Below, in pieces: positions 60,359-64,000 of a stretch of 64,000 nucleotides of DNA. Both the position numbers and the translations under genes were made by a program. This stretch comes from Treponema_I sp045599005. GTDB lineage: Bacteria; Spirochaetota; Spirochaetia; Treponematales; Treponemataceae. Each line of letters starts with the position of its first letter. The first letter of the stretch is position 1. Where the stretch lies: assembly GCA_045599005.1 (NCBI GenBank), contig JAZRVF010000015.1:62001-126000 (forward strand). The letters run 5' to 3'. Below the pieces are notes generated by a model, which saw only the letters and a list, made by a program, of their open reading frames with translations, was not told the DNA's origin and searched no databases.

Positions 60359-60570
60359 TAACATATTCAGAAGCACGCCAAAATTTTGCATCTGTGTTGG
60401 ACGCATCAAAAAAAGACGGATCTGTTATCGTAAAAAGAGCTGACGGATCAGCGTTCAGAATCTCTCCTGAAGCCGAGTCAAAATCTCCCTTTGACGGAAT
60501 AAAAACTTTAGCCAATATCAAGCAAGAAGAAATATTGACGGCTTTGCGGGAAACACGGGAAGAAAACTAG
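60349..60570 (+). CDS. Phd/YefM-family antitoxin
   Basis: The protein is 73 aa. MLVVTYSEARQNFASVLDAS and VIVKRADGSAFRISP match the Phd/YefM DNA-binding fold. Residues 45-73 would wrap the toxin (SPFDGIKTLANIKQEEILTA). It overlaps the PIN toxin gene by 10 bases and has no site of its own, so it depends on coupling. It presumably binds the 22-bp palindrome at 59942-59963 together with the toxin. Confidence 0.82.
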   Translation: MLVVTYSEARQNFASVLDASKKDGSVIVKRADGSAFRISPEAESKSPFDGIKTLANIKQEEILTALRETREEN

Positions 60571-60605
60571 AAACAAAGTTTTCAGGCTTTGAAGTTCACT
60601 TTTTC

Positions 60606-61538
60606 CTAAAACAACGAAAGCTGCGGATCAATCCAGCTGAATTGGTCTGCATCCCGAATCACGTCACCTTCCATTGAGTTCCCGACTAAAAAAGGAGATT
60701 CGGGGTTGTGATTTTTCATGTTTTCTTTTACACGGGCCACATCGGTGTTTGCGTAACAGTATCTGCAGAAATGTGCGCAGGTGTCATAGGCACCGATATC
60801 GTTTCCCAGAATGCAGGCACAGGCGCCCTTACGCTGAGTCCCCGTCCCTTTAGGTATTTTCAGGGGCATCTTCAGCGCGGTCTCAAAAACTTCCGCAGTC
60901 ATGCAGCCGGAACAGTCCGCACCATAAGCCGAAAGTTCAGTCCCTTCGGCACAAGGTCTTAGCACCATCCCGCATTTTTCAGCAATTTTTACGCATTCCT
61001 TACCAAACAGGATTCTGTCCGCCGCAGAGACTTCCTGCGCTTCCGGGAAATTACGCAGAACCTTCTTGTACAGGTCAATAAAACTGATTACGCAGGTTTT
61101 TGTGTAGCCGGCAAGATTCTCCGCCATTTTCCTGAATTCTGAAAGATGCCATTCAACACTGTGTTTTTCGTCAATAAACACCGGATCGTACCGCCAGCCT
61201 ACGCAGTCCACACCGACAATGTCTGAAAGCCGCTTAAAATCTTCCATAACTTTTTCTTTCGGCGGAACATTCGGCTCAATGTCTTCTCCGTAAGCCGTGA
61301 CAGTCACATACCAGTACTGTCCGAAGGGCTTCAGCAGATCCATGTGGGGCAGCATCGGCCCGGGATTCTTTGTGCAGAAGGCAATCAGATCCACAACATC
61401 GGGAGTCAGCCTGAACCTTGTGACTGACTCAGGGTTATAAGGATTCCTTACAAGTACAAAACCTTCCTTAAGACGGTTAACAAACCATTCTGAGTAAAAA
61501 GCGGGAATGTCGGTTCTGTTACCTGTGTGGATTATCAT
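60606..61538 (-). CDS. DUF1848-family protein
   Basis: The protein is 310 aa. The family is recognised by the N-terminal SGG-like IIHTGNRTDIPAFYSEWFVN, the middle SVEWHLSEFRKMAENLAGYT, and the Cys-rich C terminus with CACILGNDIGAYDTCAHFCR followed by YCYAN. The Cys cluster suggests an Fe-S or zinc site; family members are sometimes compared with radical-SAM enzymes, but no CxxxCxxC of that type is obvious. GGAG precedes the ATG. It begins 20 bases after aroA in the same direction. Confidence 0.8.
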   Translation of the reverse strand: MIIHTGNRTDIPAFYSEWFVNRLKEGFVLVRNPYNPESVTRFRLTPDVVDLIAFCTKNPGPMLPHMDLLKPFGQYWYVTVTAYGEDIEPNVPPKEKVMEDFKRLSDIVGVDCVGWRYDPVFIDEKHSVEWHLSEFRKMAENLAGYTKTCVISFIDLYKKVLRNFPEAQEVSAADRILFGKECVKIAEKCGMVLRPCAEGTELSAYGADCSGCMTAEVFETALKMPLKIPKGTGTQRKGACACILGNDIGAYDTCAHFCRYCYANTDVARVKENMKNHNPESPFLVGNSMEGDVIRDADQFSWIDPQLSLF

Positions 61539-61558
61539 CTGGGATTCTCCAACAGGAA

Positions 61559-62914
61559 TCAGTTTTCTGTATATCCGGCTCCGATTGCATTCATTGTCTC
61601 AACAAATCCGGGGAAAGACACAGAACAGCATTCAGCACCGTTCACAGTCAGTTCCTCACCGGCGGGCAGGCCGAGACCAAGACAGGCAAGGCTCATTGCA
61701 ACACGATGGTCTGCATAACTTTCAACAGTACCGCCGTGCAATGTTTTTCCGCCTTTAATGATGATGCAGTCCCCGTAAAGCGGATCAGAAGGATCAAGTG
61801 TAAGGCCGTCAACAACCTGGGCGCCAAGCTTGCAAAGCTCTTCTGACATCACCTTGATGCGGTCAGTTTCTTTTTTGCGGCAGACACCGGTGTCAGTAAG
61901 GACAACAGTTCCTTCTATCAATGTAGCAATGGCGGAAAGAGCGCAGACAGCATCCGGGAAACCGGAGACATTCACTTTAAGAAGACCGTCGGGAGCCGAA
62001 AGATGAGTACTCTTTGATCCGCGCACAATCAGTTTTCCAGTGGAACCGTTACCGTCAGGAACCAGATCCAGGTCAGCACCGCAGGACTTAAGCACGTCAA
62101 CAACAGCGTCATCACCCTGACTTCCGGACATGTCCACACCGGAGATCGTTATGTCGCTGCCGCTTACAAGGGCTGCCATAAGGGGAAAAGCCACAGCTTC
62201 CCAATCAGCGGGCACCGTCTTGTCAAAACCTGCAATTTCGTGAGGACCTGACACTTTGATGTGCCTGAAATCTTCTGACATTTCCACAGGAATGCCCACT
62301 GACTCAAGCCACATCTTTGTCATTGTGAGATAAGGAGTTTCCTTGGGATCTGTAAGTGTCATGTCGATGGTGCCGTCCATAAGGGCAGAAGCCATCATGA
62401 AACCGCTTATGTACTGGGAAAGCCGTCCGTCTGTGACGATTGAACCGCTTCTGATCGGGCCTGTCACACTGAAAGGCGGAGCATTCCGACCGGGTTCGTC
62501 GGTTTCTGCCTGGGCGCCCAGCTGGCGGAGTGCGTCAAGAAGATGGTTCACAGGGCGTTTCTGGATGGAAGCATCACCTGTAAAGCGGCTTGTTCCGGCA
62601 AATGTTGCGGCAACCGGGGTAAAAAAGTACAGAGTGGAACCGGAATTCTCAACATCAATTGTAAAGGAAGGAAGATGGGCGTTTTTTCCGGCTCCCTGAA
62701 CTGTCCATAAGGAAGGGCTTGTAAACTCAACGGATGCCCCGAAAGCTTTTATGGCTTTTGCCGCCGCAAGACAGTCTGCACTTGGCAGCGGGTTACGGAT
62801 GAAAGAAGTTCCTTCTGCAAGAGAAGCCAGCAGAAGCGCACGGATTGTATGACTTTTTGAGCCGGGTACTGAAGTGGTACCGCTCAGTTTATGCGATGTG
62901 ACTGTTAAATTCAT
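61559..62914 (-). CDS. aroA: 3-phosphoshikimate 1-carboxyvinyltransferase (EPSP synthase)
   Basis: The protein is 451 aa. The ATG at 62914 (MNLTVTSHKLSGTTSVPGSK) is 6 bases after TATAAT; an upstream in-frame extension would cross the promoter. Conserved parts are PGSKSHTIRALLLASLAEG, the NSGSTLYFF region, DGRLSQYISGF, and the late PADWEAVAFPL and ETDRIKVMSEEL. It adds PEP to shikimate 3-phosphate in the shikimate pathway that aroF opens elsewhere in this window. The loop after residue 80 has NSGST where the classical form has NAGT/S; resistance class was not assessed. Confidence 0.95.
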   Translation of the reverse strand: MNLTVTSHKLSGTTSVPGSKSHTIRALLLASLAEGTSFIRNPLPSADCLAAAKAIKAFGASVEFTSPSLWTVQGAGKNAHLPSFTIDVENSGSTLYFFTPVAATFAGTSRFTGDASIQKRPVNHLLDALRQLGAQAETDEPGRNAPPFSVTGPIRSGSIVTDGRLSQYISGFMMASALMDGTIDMTLTDPKETPYLTMTKMWLESVGIPVEMSEDFRHIKVSGPHEIAGFDKTVPADWEAVAFPLMAALVSGSDITISGVDMSGSQGDDAVVDVLKSCGADLDLVPDGNGSTGKLIVRGSKSTHLSAPDGLLKVNVSGFPDAVCALSAIATLIEGTVVLTDTGVCRKKETDRIKVMSEELCKLGAQVVDGLTLDPSDPLYGDCIIIKGGKTLHGGTVESYADHRVAMSLACLGLGLPAGEELTVNGAECCSVSFPGFVETMNAIGAGYTEN

Positions 62915-62920
62915 GAGTCG

Positions 62921-62949
62921 ATTATAACAGTTTAAGCAGATCATGTCAG
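62921..62949 (-). promoter_or_regulatory. Promoter giving a predicted leaderless aroA mRNA
   Basis: On the minus strand CTGACA (62949-62944), 17 bases, TATAAT (62926-62921). Six bases separate the -10 from the aroA ATG. Confidence 0.7.
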
Positions 62950-63129
62950 TCCCGAGTTTTCTCCCTGTCCCCTTTTGTTCCTTCCTGGAATCCTGCAAAA
63001 ACCACGAAACTCATGTCATCCGGTCAGAAAAAAAAACGAAAAAAAACACTGATGCTAAAGTGAATTCCTTCCGATAAAGTAGCGGGAGTTTCCCGACTTT
63101 TGAATTTCATGCAGGTGACGGCTTAATCG

Positions 63130-63723
63130 GTGCGAAAACTCAGAGCTATAAAACCGTTTTTCATCACATTGCCTCTGGTGATGCTGTGCTTTTTGTCCGG
63201 CTGTGACAATCAGCTTCTGAAGATGACAGACGAATATAACAGTTATTTCAAGCCGATCAACGTCATACGCACGGAATACGAACTGGAGCCTGACGAAGAA
63301 GGATTCAACGAGAAATATATGCTTCAGCATTATTACCTGCTGAGCATGGACTCAACTTTTTCAGTCAGTGCGCCGGAACGCTGCCAGCTTTACAGATGGC
63401 GGTTTTTCGGCCGGACAAAAGACAAGACTGTAGTCGTCGGTGCGGACCCTGTCACCACTGACTATTACGAGATTACCATGCCACGGAGCATAGACACAAA
63501 AAGTCGAGAACTTTCCTTTTATACCGGAAGCCTCGGTGTAAAAGAAGGAACTTATCTGCTGGAACTGACAGTTGCCGACCTTGAAGGCAATTTCTATTCC
63601 GACAAATGCGAGATCATTATCTATAAACGGGACAGCCATGCGGCTTCTGCCACAGTTCCGCCAACAGATGAGGATCTGGAATCGATTGTTCTTCCCCCTC
63701 CCCAACCGGATCCGGGTGAATGA
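63130..63723 (+). CDS. Lipoprotein of unknown function
   Basis: The protein is 197 aa from the GTG at 63130. The lipoprotein signal peptide is MRKLRAIKPFFITLPLVMLC with lipobox LSGC. The mature part is a small beta-rich domain with RTEYELEPDEEGFNEKYMLQ, RCQLYRWRFFG and GVKEGTYLLELTVADLEGNF, the last part like an Ig or Cna-type strand set. I recognise no family. It is followed after 18 bases by another lipoprotein gene, likely co-expressed. The region 62950-63129 holds a small hairpin (CGGGA/TCCCG) and no gene. Confidence 0.78.
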   Translation: MRKLRAIKPFFITLPLVMLCFLSGCDNQLLKMTDEYNSYFKPINVIRTEYELEPDEEGFNEKYMLQHYYLLSMDSTFSVSAPERCQLYRWRFFGRTKDKTVVVGADPVTTDYYEITMPRSIDTKSRELSFYTGSLGVKEGTYLLELTVADLEGNFYSDKCEIIIYKRDSHAASATVPPTDEDLESIVLPPPQPDPGE

Positions 63724-63741
63724 TAAAGAAGGAGAATAGTC

Positions 63742-64000
63742 ATGAGAAAAACATTACTGTTTATCTTACTGGCGCTGACCACAGTCCTGATCAGCTGTCC
63801 TAACATGGGCAACACGGGTACCGTAATAGGTGTGCCTGAATCAAAGAAGCCCATGATAGCGAAAGTCGGATTTGCTTCGCCGAGACTTGCACAGGAGTAC
63901 TCCATCAGGAACGGAAACGATGCCCGTACTTTGATGCCTGAAATGTTCAAAGACAATGAGCTGGCGTTGTTCATTGCGGGAAAGGGCAACAGCGGCAAGA
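63742..64000 (+). CDS. Lipoprotein, 5' part only (gene runs off the window)
   Basis: The frame is open from the ATG at 63742 (AAGGAG 9 bases upstream) to the end of the window. It starts MRKTLLFILLALTTVLISC, a lipoprotein signal with lipobox LISC, followed by PNMGNTGTVIGVPESKKP. Eighty-six codons are present. The mature start has no recognisable domain. It lies 18 bases after the preceding lipoprotein and is probably in the same operon. Confidence 0.75.
   Translation, partial: MRKTLLFILLALTTVLISCPNMGNTGTVIGVPESKKPMIAKVGFASPRLAQEYSIRNGNDARTLMPEMFKDNELALFIAGKGNSGK

Noticed and set aside
59969..60570. Prophage or integrative element around the toxin-antitoxin pair
   Set aside because: No integrase, direct repeats or tRNA attachment site is nearby.

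Overview
The window looks like chromosome from a treponeme-like spirochaete (moderate GC, roughly 45% by eye). The main evidence is a flbB-fliK-flgD-flgE periplasmic-flagellum block whose hook protein carries Lys165 and Cys178, the pair that forms the lysinoalanine cross-link in Treponema denticola FlgE. CheB, CheR, a chemoreceptor, many lipoproteins and several proteins that look lineage-specific agree with this. A GH43 xylosidase beside a transporter suggests a gut or rumen, plant-fibre habitat (inference). No rRNA, IS element, prophage or CRISPR array was seen. Two tRNA genes (Leu-UAG, Gly-GCC) are present.

Layout. 1-5.3 kb: truncated M16-type protein that lacks its zinc motif, a dispersed intergenic repeat, a LysM protein with a degenerate M23 domain, a DnaQ-like exonuclease and phosphoglucomutase. 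5.3-17 kb: unknown 512-aa protein, argG with candidate ARG boxes, then a pbpC / alpha-2-macroglobulin pair. 17-24.4 kb: tRNAs, tig-clpP-clpX, a tocopherol-cyclase-like protein, and aroF-tyrA preceded by an apparent attenuator. 24.4-33.4 kb: chemoreceptor, S1-domain protein, Y-family polymerase, sodium:solute symporter, TRIC/UPF0126 channel and GH43 xylosidase. 33.4-37.8 kb: flagellar genes. 37.8-46.5 kb: pseudouridine synthase, DEAD-box helicase, ispH, a frameshifted secreted protein, flavin reductase, and a Zn/Cd P-type ATPase with a separate HMA chaperone. 46.6-53.6 kb: cheB with an acyltransferase-like gene, cheR, a lipoprotein glycosidase, asnS, a secreted EEP-family protein and thioredoxin. 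53.6-64 kb: SUMF1-like and VWA proteins, a locus with an XRE-cupin regulator, an AlaX-like editing protein, an APH/AlkD pair behind a GNAT relic, a toxin-antitoxin pair, aroA-DUF1848 and two lipoproteins.

Two regulatory observations stand out. First, upstream of aroF (DAHP synthase) lies a 39-codon reading frame whose residues 19-26 read FFYFSYWF. It is followed by a 10-bp perfect hairpin with a T9 run and by an upstream segment that could pair with the hairpin's 5' arm. This is the architecture of ribosome-mediated attenuation sensing aromatic amino acids. Second, about a dozen starts, including that leader peptide, lie 6-8 bases downstream of a recognisable -10 box (often with a -35 at 17 bp) and have no Shine-Dalgarno sequence. 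This predicts that leaderless mRNAs are common here. Other genes in the same window have textbook GGAGG-type sites, so both initiation modes seem to be used.

All calls come from reading the sequence by eye. No database search, covariance model or folding calculation was run.
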